From NCBI GenBank assembly GCA_943914465.1, contig CALUCD010000002.1, forward strand, positions 124,001 through 188,000: a stretch of DNA of 64,000 bases, in the 5' to 3' direction. A program made the position numbers and the translations under genes. Every line of letters starts with the position of its first letter. Position 1 is the first letter of the stretch. The notes beneath the pieces were generated by a model that did no database searches, was not told the origin of the DNA, and saw only the letters and a program-made list of their open reading frames with translations. The DNA comes from an uncultured Corynebacterium sp. (lineage in GTDB: Bacteria; Actinomycetota; Actinomycetes; Mycobacteriales; Mycobacteriaceae). Shown here one piece after another: positions 36,880-45,796 of this stretch.

Positions 36880-37777
36880 TTCGCGCGTTCCTCCTTGTCA
36901 GGTACGCTCCGGCGGCAATGAGCAGCGCGCTCAGGGCGAGCAGCGTGAGCACATTGGCACCGGTGTTTGCCAAGCCCGGGCGCGGGTTATCCTTCGGCGG
37001 GTTCGCCGGAGTGGTTGGCGGCGCCGGGGTTGCCGGGGTGGTCGACGGAGCCGGAGTGGTCGGCGGGGTGCTCTCCGGGGTGGAGGGCTCCGTCGGGGTC
37101 TCCGGTGTCGTGGGCTCGGTGGGCTCGGTCGGCTCGGTTGTTGGTGTCGTCGGCGGGCACGGGCGTGTCACCGTGGTGGTGATGGTCGTGGTCACCGTCG
37201 TTGTCACCGGCGGGGGCGGCGGCGTGGTGGTTGTCGGCGCGGGCTTGACCACCATGACGTTGTCGTAGGTGAAGCCCTTGCCGTAGACGTCACCGAACGG
37301 CAGCACCAACCACTTCGGGGCCGAAGTGTGGTAATTGCGCTCCGCGTCCGGTTTCGTCTCTTCCAGCAGGTAGAGACCCGGCGCGAGGTTATCAAAGACT
37401 GCCACACCGTCTGCGTTGGTCACCTCGCGGGCGACCTCTTTGCGGGCCAGGCGGTCCCACTGCTCTTGGGTGCGGGCGCGGCGGGCGTCGTCGCGGCCCT
37501 GCTGGGTGGTCACGTCAAAACCTTCGGCTTTGTGCAGCACGAACGTGATGCCAGCAATGCCACCCTCGGGCAGCTGACCGGGAACCGGATCGTCGTTAGG
37601 GTTAGTGCCTTGTTTGGTGACCTCGAGTTTCAGCCCTTGCTGCGGACTGACCGCAGACGGGTTCAGCGTGGCGTCATTGCCGCTGACCGGCCGCGTCTGC
37701 GCGTAGGCGAAACCGGAGGTGCTGATGATGAGACCAGCAGTGGCGAGCGCCATCACCTTCGTTAGCTTCGTGACCAA
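36872..37777 (-). CDS. Minor/base pilin of cluster B (SpaB-like), LANTG-anchored
   Basis: 301 residues: signal peptide, one Cna_B-like domain (about 50-170) with 'LYLLEETKPDAERNYHTSAP', and then about 85 residues of Thr/Pro/Glu repeats acting as a wall spacer. Sorting signal LANTG follows (near 271), with hydrophobic span and RRNARNA. The LAxTG form marks it as the base subunit. It begins 5 bases behind the sortase stop and overlaps the tip gene. Confidence 0.87.
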   Translation of the reverse strand: MVTKLTKVMALATAGLIISTSGFAYAQTRPVSGNDATLNPSAVSPQQGLKLEVTKQGTNPNDDPVPGQLPEGGIAGITFVLHKAEGFDVTTQQGRDDARRARTQEQWDRLARKEVAREVTNADGVAVFDNLAPGLYLLEETKPDAERNYHTSAPKWLVLPFGDVYGKGFTYDNVMVVKPAPTTTTPPPPPVTTTVTTTITTTVTRPCPPTTPTTEPTEPTEPTTPETPTEPSTPESTPPTTPAPSTTPATPAPPTTPANPPKDNPRPGLANTGANVLTLLALSALLIAAGAYLTRRNARNA

Positions 37778-37782
37778 TTTGT

Positions 37783-38724
37783 CTAAACTTCCTCTTGATT
37801 TATTGCGTCAAACTTTGTCTGCCTGCGCTGCGTGGCAACCCAGCGGGCCATGCCGGCGGCAGCGAGCACCGCCACCGCAACGACCAGCCACATCCACCAC
37901 TGCATCCGCATCCCTGGCTTTTCAAACACGCTTGCCTCAGCCGGATCCATGTCCACCCGGTGGGCGTGCACCAGCAGGCGGTGCGTGTTCACGCCGTACG
38001 GCGTGCAGGTAATGAGCGTGAGCAGATCCTTGCCGGGGACGGTTTCCAAACTCTCCGTCTCGTGCGGGAGCACCACTTCGGTGTCGTGCACCTCGTACTT
38101 CATGCGTTCGCCGAAGGTGGAGAGGTAAATCGCGTCGCCGGCTTTCAGGTCCGTCAGGTTGTCCCACAGCGTGGCGTTGGTCAGCCCCGTGTGCCCGGTA
38201 AGCACCGCGTGAGTGCCCTCCCCGCCCACCGGTAACGATGAGCCGTAGAGGTGCCCCACGCCTTTTTGCAGCGTTGCCTCGGACGTGCCGTGAAAGACCG
38301 GCAGCCGCGAGTCAATCGAGGGGATGACCACGTTCGACATCGCCGATAGCCCCGAAAGCTGGCTCAAATAGTCCTGGTAGGCCGCGTTGTCTGCACTGAT
38401 GCGGGCCAACCACGGATCCAGAATCGGACCGTTGGTCAACCGCTCGTTGTACAGCTGGGCGGCGGCAATCATGTCGGAAGCAGACGGCTGCATGTTTTCA
38501 ACGGAGTCCAGCTCATGCTGGTACTCGGCCGAGACCTTGTCCTGCAGCCAGTTGTTCCACTGCGTTGCCACCACCGGGTACAGCAGCACAGCCAAACCCA
38601 CCAGCATCACCAGCACCGGGATGAATACCCGGTGAGGGCTTGGTTGTTTGCTTTGCGACGCTTCGTGGTCCACGCCAGCGTCGTCAAGCGAACCTGCCCT
38701 TTCGTTCGGGGCTATCGTCGACAT
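37783..38724 (-). CDS. Class C pilin-polymerising sortase, cluster B
   Basis: 313 residues with membrane spans at both ends, His178 (LTGHTG), Cys240 (TLITCTPYG), Arg249 (THRLLVHAHR) and lid DPW at 103-105. It is clearly paralogous to the cluster A sortase. It begins only 4 bases after the pilin stop, without the hairpin seen in cluster A. Confidence 0.92.
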   Translation of the reverse strand: MSTIAPNERAGSLDDAGVDHEASQSKQPSPHRVFIPVLVMLVGLAVLLYPVVATQWNNWLQDKVSAEYQHELDSVENMQPSASDMIAAAQLYNERLTNGPILDPWLARISADNAAYQDYLSQLSGLSAMSNVVIPSIDSRLPVFHGTSEATLQKGVGHLYGSSLPVGGEGTHAVLTGHTGLTNATLWDNLTDLKAGDAIYLSTFGERMKYEVHDTEVVLPHETESLETVPGKDLLTLITCTPYGVNTHRLLVHAHRVDMDPAEASVFEKPGMRMQWWMWLVVAVAVLAAAGMARWVATQRRQTKFDAINQEEV

Positions 38725-38728
38725 CTAC

Positions 38729-40273
38729 TTACGCAGCCTTCACCGAGTTCCGGCGAGCAACGTACGCGCCACCGCCAACAATCACGAGGCCAAGCGCCAC
38801 GAGAGCGAGCACGCCCGAACCACCGGTACCCGGCAGGGTCAGCGGCGGCTGCGCCACGTTCGGCACCTCAAGGGTCTTCGCGATACGAACCGCGTTGATG
38901 ACCTGGCCGGAGGTAGCCTCACCCTGGGTCAGCGTGAAGGCGCGCGGGGTCTCATCCTTGACGTAGCCCTTCGGAGCCTTCGTCTCCACCAGGCAGTAGG
39001 TGTCGGTGATCTGCTCGTCGTTGTTCTGGATGTCGGTGACGTGCAGGCCGTTGATCACAGCGGTGCCGTTACCATCGGTGGTGATGCCGGTGCGAATGAT
39101 CTGCTGGTTGGAGCGGTCGTTGCAGGCACCCTCAGCCTGGCTCGGAACCTTGTACAGGTCGAACACAGCGCCCTCAAGCTTGGCGTCGTTCTCACCCGTC
39201 TTGATCACCTGGACAGCACCGAAGTAGCTGGTGACCTCATCGTCCGGGGTTTCAAACGTGGTGGTGTTGAAGCCCGGGTTGCCCGTGACCTCAGTCTCAC
39301 CAGTGGTGCGGCCGCGGTTGACCACAGCACCATCAGCAATTGCGTCCTCACCGATCTTGGTCAGATCGCCGGTGAGGGTCACGGCGAATTCATCGTCAGC
39401 CTTCAGCGCCTTCACGCGAGCCTCGGACAGCTCAACGGTCACGGTCGCGTTCGCGTCGGAGCCTTCCTTCGCAGCAGCGGTACCGGTGGTGACGGTGTAG
39501 TCAACGCCTTCCTTGAGCTCCTGGTCAGCAACGGTGACCTTGGCGATCTTGACGTTGGTGAGCTCCTTGTTGTTGTAGGAGTCAACGATGCGGTACTTCG
39601 TCAGCGTACGGTTCTCCGGCAACACCGGAACCGTCGATTTCACGGTGTAGGACAGGGTCTTGGAGACGTCCTGCGCGTTGTCATCACCCGGGTGCTTGTT
39701 CGCGTCATCCACCGTCTTCTCGGTGGTCAACTCGGTGTTCTTCGGGTAGACGTGAACGTCACGGTTCCACTTGCCATCCGTGGTCATAGGCACGTAGGCA
39801 ACAAACGGAGCCGCCGGCACCAGGCCGTTCGCCAGCTGCGCCTCAGTCGGGTTCTCCACCACGTAGTAAGCGCCCACCGGCAGGTCGGCAAACACAGCGT
39901 CACCGTTGGCATCGGTGGTCTGCGTGAAGGACTCGCTGGTCAGCTTCTTCGCAGCCTCAGCCGGCTTGATACGAGCAGCGTCGCGGAAACCCTCCGCCGT
40001 GGTCATGTCGAAATCAATGCGAGTCGCGGTGAAGGAAACACCCGGCATCGGCTGGCCCGGAGCGTTCTCAACCGGAGCACCCGTGCCCGGCCCGCCAATG
40101 GAATCCGGGTTCAGACGCTTGTGAATCGTCAACGTGCCCGGCTCGTTGCCAATCGTGCTCTGCTCCTGCGCGAACGCCGGCGCCGACAACACGATAGCGG
40201 TGCTCACAGCACCCGGAAGAGCAATACCAGCTGCAATCATGATCGCAGCGGAACGTTTCATGGCGTGTGCCAT
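38729..40273 (-). CDS. Major shaft pilin of cluster B (SpaA-type)
   Basis: The start is ATG 40273 (MAHAMKRSAA) behind AAAGGACC. 514 residues: signal peptide ending AFAQE, first domain with 'AYYVVENPTEAQLANG', and pilin motif DVHVYPKN with lysine K178. A middle Ig domain and C-terminal Cna_B domain with E-box YCLVETKAPKGY follow, then LPGTG, hydrophobic span and ARRNSVKAA. All motifs are intact. The gene at 9430-10560 is a decayed relative missing the first domain. Confidence 0.93.
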   Translation of the reverse strand: MAHAMKRSAAIMIAAGIALPGAVSTAIVLSAPAFAQEQSTIGNEPGTLTIHKRLNPDSIGGPGTGAPVENAPGQPMPGVSFTATRIDFDMTTAEGFRDAARIKPAEAAKKLTSESFTQTTDANGDAVFADLPVGAYYVVENPTEAQLANGLVPAAPFVAYVPMTTDGKWNRDVHVYPKNTELTTEKTVDDANKHPGDDNAQDVSKTLSYTVKSTVPVLPENRTLTKYRIVDSYNNKELTNVKIAKVTVADQELKEGVDYTVTTGTAAAKEGSDANATVTVELSEARVKALKADDEFAVTLTGDLTKIGEDAIADGAVVNRGRTTGETEVTGNPGFNTTTFETPDDEVTSYFGAVQVIKTGENDAKLEGAVFDLYKVPSQAEGACNDRSNQQIIRTGITTDGNGTAVINGLHVTDIQNNDEQITDTYCLVETKAPKGYVKDETPRAFTLTQGEATSGQVINAVRIAKTLEVPNVAQPPLTLPGTGGSGVLALVALGLVIVGGGAYVARRNSVKAA

Positions 40274-41000
40274 AGTGGTCCTTTCAATTCGATAACCATC
40301 CGCCGGTGGGCGGGACTTCAAGCTCCGGGTGCCGGTGACGCGGTTCGGTGTGTGTTGGCGCGTCTGGCGCTTGGGCGCTTATTGGCGCTTGGGCGTCTCC
40401 GGCTCCGGTGGCTTTCAGTCCCCCAGTGCTCCAACGACGAACACAGGGATCTGCGTCTACCCAGCCATCTCTCAAGGCGACTCTCAAGGGATTGCCAGCA
40501 GAACGCCATTAGATTACGACTGTTTACGACTCGTGTCAACGAATTTTCATGACATTTGTAAGAAAATTGTCAGGTTTCCAGCAAGGACTCTGCGGAAAAA
40601 TTTTTTTCCACCCCCGCACCCCCGTAGGCGTCTTCGCCCAGATATACCCCCAGCTAATCGCGCATTCTCATTGCCGCGTTACTTTCTGGGATGACACGGA
40701 GCGGCAATTTGGGCGGGTCATTGACGGCGATTTTGGCGACGCTTGACTGTGAATCGCGGGTGATATTTCCGAGGTTTTTCGCGTTTGAATGCTGTGCGCC
40801 GGTGTATAAACAACGGATTTTTCTGCACCCTCCATGTTCTTGTGAACCCCGGGCAGTTTGGGCCGGTTCCGGGCAGGCGGTCGGCCAGCAGAACCGGGCA
40901 AAAAGAAATGACCCAGGCGAAAACCCGGGTCACAGGACAATAAAGCGGGGCAAAAGAAGGAGGTGAGGCAGGTACTAACCAACTGCCTCACCACCTCCGG
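40274..41000. other. Long intergenic region upstream of cluster B
   Basis: No gene in 727 bases. It should hold the cluster B promoter near the pilin and the 3' end of the GH16-like gene's transcript. I could not pin a promoter with confidence. Confidence 0.4.
40909..40932 (-). terminator. Terminator of the GH16-like gene
   Basis: On the minus strand TGACCCGGG and CCTGGGTCA form a stem with one mismatch, followed by TTTCTTTTTG. Confidence 0.7.
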
Positions 41001-42275
41001 TTAGCAGTAGCCGTTGTTGTCTCCCTGCCAGCCCATCTTGCAGAGCATGCCAAAGCCGAACTCACGAAGCTTGTAGCGGATGGTGTTCGATTCCGGAACA
41101 GGGTTGATGAACGCATCGGCACGACCCGCGGGGCGCGGCGTGTCCCCCGCGTCTTCGGAACCCGCGCCGGCATCCCCTGAGGGGTCACCCGAAGCGCCGT
41201 CAGACGCACCAGCACCCGAGCCACCAGCACCGACACCACCAGCCGGGCCACCACCGGCACCAGCAACGGGCCCGGGCAACGGCCGGGTGCCTGACGGCGG
41301 CTCAGTCGGCGCACCCATCGAGCCGATTGACGGGGTGTAACCAAACTTGTGGAAGATAATCTCATCCGGTTCGGCAGTGACGTGGGCGCGGCGGTTGGTC
41401 GGTGTCGTCCACAAATTGATCCGCAGTTGTTGGGTGCCGGTGTCGCGGGGGATTCGGGTGGTGGAGTACACGTCGGAAAGCACACGGCCCTCCGCTGTTT
41501 TGGTGACCACGCGCAGCCAATCCTGCTCCCATTCGGCGATAGTCGTCAGGCGCTGCTGGCCTGGGGGGATGTCGAATTGCCCGATGACGTAGCTGTTGGG
41601 GCGCCACGGCCGCCGCTCATCAGGGTAGTAGGTCACACCGCCGTGCGGCAGGGCACGATCGACGCTTCCCCAACGGCTGATCTCAATGAAGTCGATTTCG
41701 GTGGATCCGGCGCCGTTTTCGTGGACCTCGTCGACCTTGTTCAGCTCCATCTCGGCCATGTCGTACGGGAAGATGCCGAGGACGTTATGCGGGTCCATCG
41801 CATTGAAGTCGGCGGAGTATTCAAATGTGTAGGTGCCGTAGCCGGTGGATTTCACCGCGTTGATCTCCACACCGCCGCCGATGCCTTCGCTGCGGATGGA
41901 AAGATCCCCGTTGGGCAGCACTTTCGCGCCATTAATCCACTTTTGCTTGCCGTCGGAGGGGTCTTTGGCCTGCGGGTCGCCCCAGTCGATCACGCCGTTC
42001 GACTGCCGCACGCCCCATTGGTAGCCTGACCAGTCAAACGTGGGAAAACCGTAGCTGGAGGAAAAGCGCTGGCCGGTGCGCTCCACATGCGCCGGGATTT
42101 CGGCTTGGGCGTGCAGCGGGGCGATCACGCTTGCCGACGCCACCGCCCCCACCATCAGTGCTCCCACCACCCGCATCACACCACTCCATCGGGAGGTGTG
42201 GGCAGGGCGGATGCGCAGCGGACTTGGGGTTGGTTGGTTGCTGTGGGGGTTGCTCGGGGTGTTTACGGTCAACAT
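41001..42275 (-). CDS. Secreted GH16-like (concanavalin-fold) protein
   Basis: 424 residues from ATG 42275 (GGAGG 12 bases upstream). A later ATG at 42176 (MRVVGALMVGAV) would give a compact signal peptide and also has a GGAG site. After the signal, a beta-sandwich domain shows 'GYGTYTFEYSADFNAMDPHN' and 'STEIDFIEISRWG'; E-I-D-F-I-E near residue 192 fits the ExDxxE catalytic motif of GH16 glycosidases. A Gly/Ala/Pro linker of about 80 residues and a C-terminal tail with two cysteines (MLCKMGWQGDNNGYC) follow. The substrate is unknown; a glycan hydrolase or transglycosylase at the cell surface is plausible. Confidence 0.7.
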   Translation of the reverse strand: MLTVNTPSNPHSNQPTPSPLRIRPAHTSRWSGVMRVVGALMVGAVASASVIAPLHAQAEIPAHVERTGQRFSSSYGFPTFDWSGYQWGVRQSNGVIDWGDPQAKDPSDGKQKWINGAKVLPNGDLSIRSEGIGGGVEINAVKSTGYGTYTFEYSADFNAMDPHNVLGIFPYDMAEMELNKVDEVHENGAGSTEIDFIEISRWGSVDRALPHGGVTYYPDERRPWRPNSYVIGQFDIPPGQQRLTTIAEWEQDWLRVVTKTAEGRVLSDVYSTTRIPRDTGTQQLRINLWTTPTNRRAHVTAEPDEIIFHKFGYTPSIGSMGAPTEPPSGTRPLPGPVAGAGGGPAGGVGAGGSGAGASDGASGDPSGDAGAGSEDAGDTPRPAGRADAFINPVPESNTIRYKLREFGFGMLCKMGWQGDNNGYC

Positions 42276-42746
42276 CGGCAAAACGATCCTCCAATCCGCA
42301 CCAAGACAGGACGGGTCGAAATGGGAGGGGGCAGGCAACGATCGGCGTGCGGCAGCGGTACGACAAACCAGCAGTTTTAGTCTGGCATCAGATTGGCGTC
42401 GGCGCTGACATTGCCGGCGTCAGACCCCCCGGGACTTACATCGGATTGTAACCCTACCAAGCTTGGGAGACCTGTACGCGAGTCTTCCAATCCGGATTGA
42501 TTTTGCAGTCATTCGACTGCGAAACCGAGACCCCGCACCCGTCGCGGTAACCGAGGAAGAGCCCGCGGGTGAAGAAACCCACGGGACGGGTGAAATCAGA
42601 ACCGGGAGCGGTCCTGGTGACTAAACAGTTAGAGCCCCGTGTTAACGGGGCTCTAGGCCGACCCTCGAAAGAAATCGGTTGAGTAATAGCAAGTATGCCA
42701 GATATTCACGCATACCGCCATAGCGGCTCGTAAAACTAGCGAGCGG
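42276..42746. other. Intergenic region between the GH16-like and NYN genes
   Basis: No gene in 471 bases apart from the terminator listed next. The part near 42300-42450 should contain the promoter of the GH16-like gene. Confidence 0.4.
42631..42654 (-). terminator. Hairpin after the NYN gene
   Basis: Perfect 10-bp stem AGAGCCCCGT / ACGGGGCTCT with the 4-base loop GTTA, about 90 bases past the NYN stop. No strong T-run. Confidence 0.7.
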
Positions 42747-43370
42747 CTACCAACCCGGGGGCTTTGTGACTACCGTCCCATCGTTGAGCTGCACGGAATT
42801 GGGCAACTGCGATCTACTCAGCTGGCCTGGGTTGATGCGTCGTGCGAACGAGGGCTCTGCCTGTCGTAGAGAACCAGATGCCTTTTGGCTCGGATAGAGC
42901 GCTCCCGTATGTTTGCCCAATTCCCACCGAACCATCCGGAGCGGTTCGACCAGATCGGTGTCATTGCTAATAACCACGAATGTGTCAGCCTCGCCCTTAA
43001 ACGCATCCAACAAGAGGAAGCTAGCGAGATTTACGTCTGAGCCCTTTTCTTCTGATCGCAGCACCTTTACGTACTCCGGCGGCGGTTCAGCACATTTCAT
43101 ACTGCGGATAGAGGACATATAGTGGCCGTAGTGAATCTCTAAGTTGGTCACAGAACTAAGCGCTCGCAGGTATACATCCTGGCGCTGAGGGTCGTGGTCA
43201 CCGGGCCGCCGGGAAGACACCCTGGCGGTGAAGTAGCGAATCCTACCGACCGAATCGTTCGGAAGGCAGAGTTCACACAAGGCGCGGAGATCCAGCCAGC
43301 GTGTTCCCTGCTTGCCTTTGAGCGCCCGGTAATACAGATTGAAGCCATCAATGTAAACGTTGGTTACCAC
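42747..43370 (-). CDS. NYN (PIN-like) domain protein, putative ribonuclease
   Basis: 207 residues, GTG start. The NYN fold signatures are present: 'VYIDGFNLYYRAL' with the first acidic residue, 'RSEEKGSDVNLASFLLLDAF', and 'FVVISNDTDLVEPLRMV' with the later acidic pair. NYN proteins are metal-dependent RNases, often in accessory or defence loci. It follows purA in the same direction with a 41-base gap and may mark the right boundary of the island. Confidence 0.8.
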   Translation of the reverse strand: MVTNVYIDGFNLYYRALKGKQGTRWLDLRALCELCLPNDSVGRIRYFTARVSSRRPGDHDPQRQDVYLRALSSVTNLEIHYGHYMSSIRSMKCAEPPPEYVKVLRSEEKGSDVNLASFLLLDAFKGEADTFVVISNDTDLVEPLRMVRWELGKHTGALYPSQKASGSLRQAEPSFARRINPGQLSRSQLPNSVQLNDGTVVTKPPGW

Positions 43371-43411
43371 GCCATGTACAATAACCGCTTCGTCGACGAA
43401 ACACCCGCGCC

Positions 43412-44701
43412 CTACCGCTGCAGCACGTCGTGACGCACGATGGTTTGATCACGCCCCGGCCCCACGCCGATGTAGGAGATCGGCGCGCCGGAAAGCTCCT
43501 CTAGACGCAGCACGTAGTCGCGCGCTTTGGCGGGCAACTCCTCGAAGGTGGTGCAGTGGGTGATGTCTTCGTCCCAGGCGGGCATGGTTTCAAAGATGGG
43601 TTCGGCGTGGTGGAATTGGGATTGGGTGAGCGGCATGTCGTCGAAACGCGTGCCGTCCACATCGTAGGCAACGCACACTGGGATTTCGCCGATGCCGGTG
43701 AGTACGTCGAGTTTGGTGAGGAACAGGTCGGTGAACCCGTTGACGCGTGAGGCGTAGCGTGCGATGACGGAGTCGTACCAGCCGCAGCGGCGGCGTCGCC
43801 CGGTGTTCACGCCCACTTCTCCGCCGACTTCTTGCAGGTAGTCGCCCCATTTGTCGAACAGTTCGGTGGGGAACGGTCCGGCGCCGACGCGGGTGGTGTA
43901 CGCCTTGACAATGCCGAGCACGCCGGTGATGCGGGTCGGCCCGATGCCCGCGCCGACGCACGCGCCGCCGGCGGTGGGGTTGGATGAGGTGACAAATGGG
44001 TAGGTGCCGTGGTCAACGTCGAGCATGGTGGCCTGCCCGCCCTCCAAAAGAATGTGTTTACCCTGGTCGAGGGCGGTGTTGAGGGTGAGGGTGGTGTCAA
44101 TGATCATGGGTTTGAGCCGCTCGGCGTAGCTCATGAAGTAGTCCATCACCGCGTCAACCTCGATGGCTTTGCGGTTGTACATCTTGACCAGCATCTGGTT
44201 TTTGACGTCCAGGGCGGATTCGATTTTTTGGCGGAGGATGGATTCATCAAAAATGTCTTGGACGCGCAGGCCAACGCGGGCGACTTTGTCGGCGTAGGTG
44301 GGGCCGATGCCGCGCCCGGTGGTGCCGATGGCGCGTTTGCCCAGGAAGCGTTCCTGCACCCTATCGAGGGTTTGGTGGTATGGGGCGACCATGTGCGCGT
44401 TGGAGGAAATGCGCAGGCGGGAGGCGTTCGCGCCGCGGGCTTCCAGCCCGTCAATTTCTTCAAACAGCGCCTCAAGATTCACCACCACGCCGTTTCCCAG
44501 GATGGGCGTTGCGTTTTCGCTGAGCACCCCGGCGGGCAGCAGTTTGAGCTCGTACTTTTCCCCGCCGACGACCACGGTGTGGCCTGCGTTGTTGCCGCCG
44601 TTGGGTTTGACCACGTAGTCGACTTTCCCGCCGAGGATGTCTGTGGCTTTGCCTTTCCCCTCGTCGCCCCACTGGGCGCCCACGATGACAACGGCCGACA
44701 T
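43412..44701 (-). CDS. purA: Adenylosuccinate synthetase
   Basis: 429 residues, full family length. Signatures: 'GAQWGDEGKGKATD', 'NGGNNAGHTVVV', 'GTTGRGIGPTYADKVAR', 'QATMLDVDHGTYPFVTSSNP', 'GVGPGRDQTI'. It converts IMP, aspartate and GTP to adenylosuccinate in AMP synthesis. Confidence 0.98.
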   Translation of the reverse strand: MSAVVIVGAQWGDEGKGKATDILGGKVDYVVKPNGGNNAGHTVVVGGEKYELKLLPAGVLSENATPILGNGVVVNLEALFEEIDGLEARGANASRLRISSNAHMVAPYHQTLDRVQERFLGKRAIGTTGRGIGPTYADKVARVGLRVQDIFDESILRQKIESALDVKNQMLVKMYNRKAIEVDAVMDYFMSYAERLKPMIIDTTLTLNTALDQGKHILLEGGQATMLDVDHGTYPFVTSSNPTAGGACVGAGIGPTRITGVLGIVKAYTTRVGAGPFPTELFDKWGDYLQEVGGEVGVNTGRRRRCGWYDSVIARYASRVNGFTDLFLTKLDVLTGIGEIPVCVAYDVDGTRFDDMPLTQSQFHHAEPIFETMPAWDEDITHCTTFEELPAKARDYVLRLEELSGAPISYIGVGPGRDQTIVRHDVLQR

Positions 44702-44860
44702 GTACCACTCCTTTAGTAGAGGTATGTGGGGTGCAACCGCGCATATTGTACCCGCGCGCGTTCTCGGCTTTGCTCAAAGGCTTTTGCTTATCGACGCCCC
44801 CTCACCCCTCAACCCCACCCTTTTCCGTTTGGCGTTTCCGGGGTTTTGGTTGTTTTGGGG

Positions 44861-44895
44861 TTTGGGTGTTTTGGGTTTGGGTGTTTTGGGTTTGG
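44861..44895. repeat. 15-bp tandem repeat, G/T-rich
   Basis: TTTGGGTGTTTTGGG occurs at 44861-44875 and 44876-44890 and restarts as TTTGG. Degenerate copies extend left to about 44840. It lies between purA and the small membrane protein gene. Confidence 0.85.
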
Positions 44896-44904
44896 TTTTC
44901 GACC

Positions 44905-45090
44905 TTATCTTGGCCTGCGGGATACCCGCACCGCCGCAAGCGTTGCACCGAGTGCTGCCACCACAAACGCAATGATGAACTCGACGGGCCCCAAGTTGCC
45001 ACCAACCAGGGCGCTCAAACTAGTCAGGGCCAAGCCGATGAGCAGGAAGACGACGACGAAGGTGAGGGCGGTGGCCAAGGTGCGGTTCAA
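44905..45090 (-). CDS. Small membrane protein of unknown function
   Basis: 61 residues with two hydrophobic helices (about 5-28 and 34-54) and a basic tail RVSRRPR. TTG start preceded by GGTAAGGA. It is upstream of purA in the same direction but 200 bases away. No family recognised. Confidence 0.6.
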   Translation of the reverse strand: MNRTLATALTFVVVFLLIGLALTSLSALVGGNLGPVEFIIAFVVAALGATLAAVRVSRRPR

Positions 45091-45107
45091 CGTTGTTCCT
45101 TACCGGG

Positions 45108-45155
45108 AGCTATTGACGGTATTATGTGCGTTAACACATAATACCGTCAATAGCT
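45108..45155. promoter_or_regulatory. Perfect 21-bp inverted repeat before the XRE gene
   Basis: The left arm (45108-45128, AGCTATTGACGGTATTATG...) and right arm (45135-45155) are exact reverse complements around the 6-base spacer CGTTAA. It sits 49 bases before the start of the XRE-family gene and 17 bases upstream of the leftward membrane-protein gene. An operator for the XRE protein is the simplest reading. A run of nine C residues (45159-45167) follows directly. Confidence 0.85.
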
Positions 45156-45204
45156 AAGCCCCCCCCCGGCGGCAGAAATTCAAACAAAATCGAAAGCAAG
45201 GAAA

Positions 45205-45513
45205 ATGTCCACAAACGATTTTGATGCCCTTATGGCATCAGTAGAGGACGATTGGTCGGACGAAGCTAAGACCGTATGTACTGCAGCATCGTCTGTTTTT
45301 AGGGACGAGCTTGCTGAACGCGCCGAAATCGGAACCTGCCTGCAGCGCGCCCGACAAGCTCGACAGATGTCGCAACAGGCAGTGTCCGAAGCATCCGGGA
45401 TTCAACAGGCCGAAATCAGCAGAATCGAGCGCGGAGTCGCCAATCCGACGATTGACACGTTACTAAAAGCTTGTAGCGCTGTTGGTATGCGTGTGACCTT
45501 GACGCCAGCCTAG
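45205..45513 (+). CDS. XRE-family HTH protein (HigA-like), orphan
   Basis: 102 residues. The C-terminal 60 residues are an XRE/Cro helix-turn-helix ('LQRARQARQMSQQAVSEASG', 'QQAEISRIERGVANPTIDTL'). AGCAAGGAAA precedes the ATG. HigA antitoxins have this form, but no toxin is present on either side. Its likely operator is the inverted repeat just upstream. Confidence 0.8.
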   Translation: MSTNDFDALMASVEDDWSDEAKTVCTAASSVFRDELAERAEIGTCLQRARQARQMSQQAVSEASGIQQAEISRIERGVANPTIDTLLKACSAVGMRVTLTPA

Positions 45514-45531
45514 CTTTTCGCTTTACCCCGC

Positions 45532-45565
45532 CCCGCCTCCTCCACTAACCGCTGTGGGAGGCGGG
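45532..45565 (+). terminator. Terminator of the XRE gene
   Basis: CCCGCCTCC pairs with GGAGGCGGG (45557-45565), followed by TATTGTTGTG. Confidence 0.65.
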
Positions 45566-45704
45566 TATTGTTGTGAGTTGCGCGGGGCGGCCAGGCAAAC
45601 AAGCGGGTACAGCGCCAAGTTGTGTGCGGTGGGTGTGGTCAGCTTTCCCAAGCCGCATTTGTTGAAGCTGTGCTCGACGCAACTGGAGCTTGCCGCGACA
45701 ATAC

Positions 45705-45757
45705 AAAACCCGGCAACGCCGGCCCCGTATCGTGCGGGACCGGCGTTGCCGGGTTTT
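45705..45757. terminator. Terminator of the large surface-protein gene
   Basis: Perfect 18-bp stem, AAAACCCGGCAACGCCGG at 45705-45722 with its complement at 45740-45757, giving A and T tracts at both ends. It lies 40 bases past the stop of the 1355-residue protein and can work in both directions. Confidence 0.9.
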
Positions 45758-45796
45758 ACTTCTCCGGGATAAGCCGGAGTTGTGCGTCAGCAGACT

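Noticed and set aside
33745..37777. Long + strand frames rich in Gly, Val, Arg opposite the cluster B genes
   Set aside because: Shadows of Ala/Thr/Pro-rich coding sequence.
38648..40552. 634-codon open frame on the + strand
   Set aside because: Mirror of the cluster B pilin gene, without recognisable domains.
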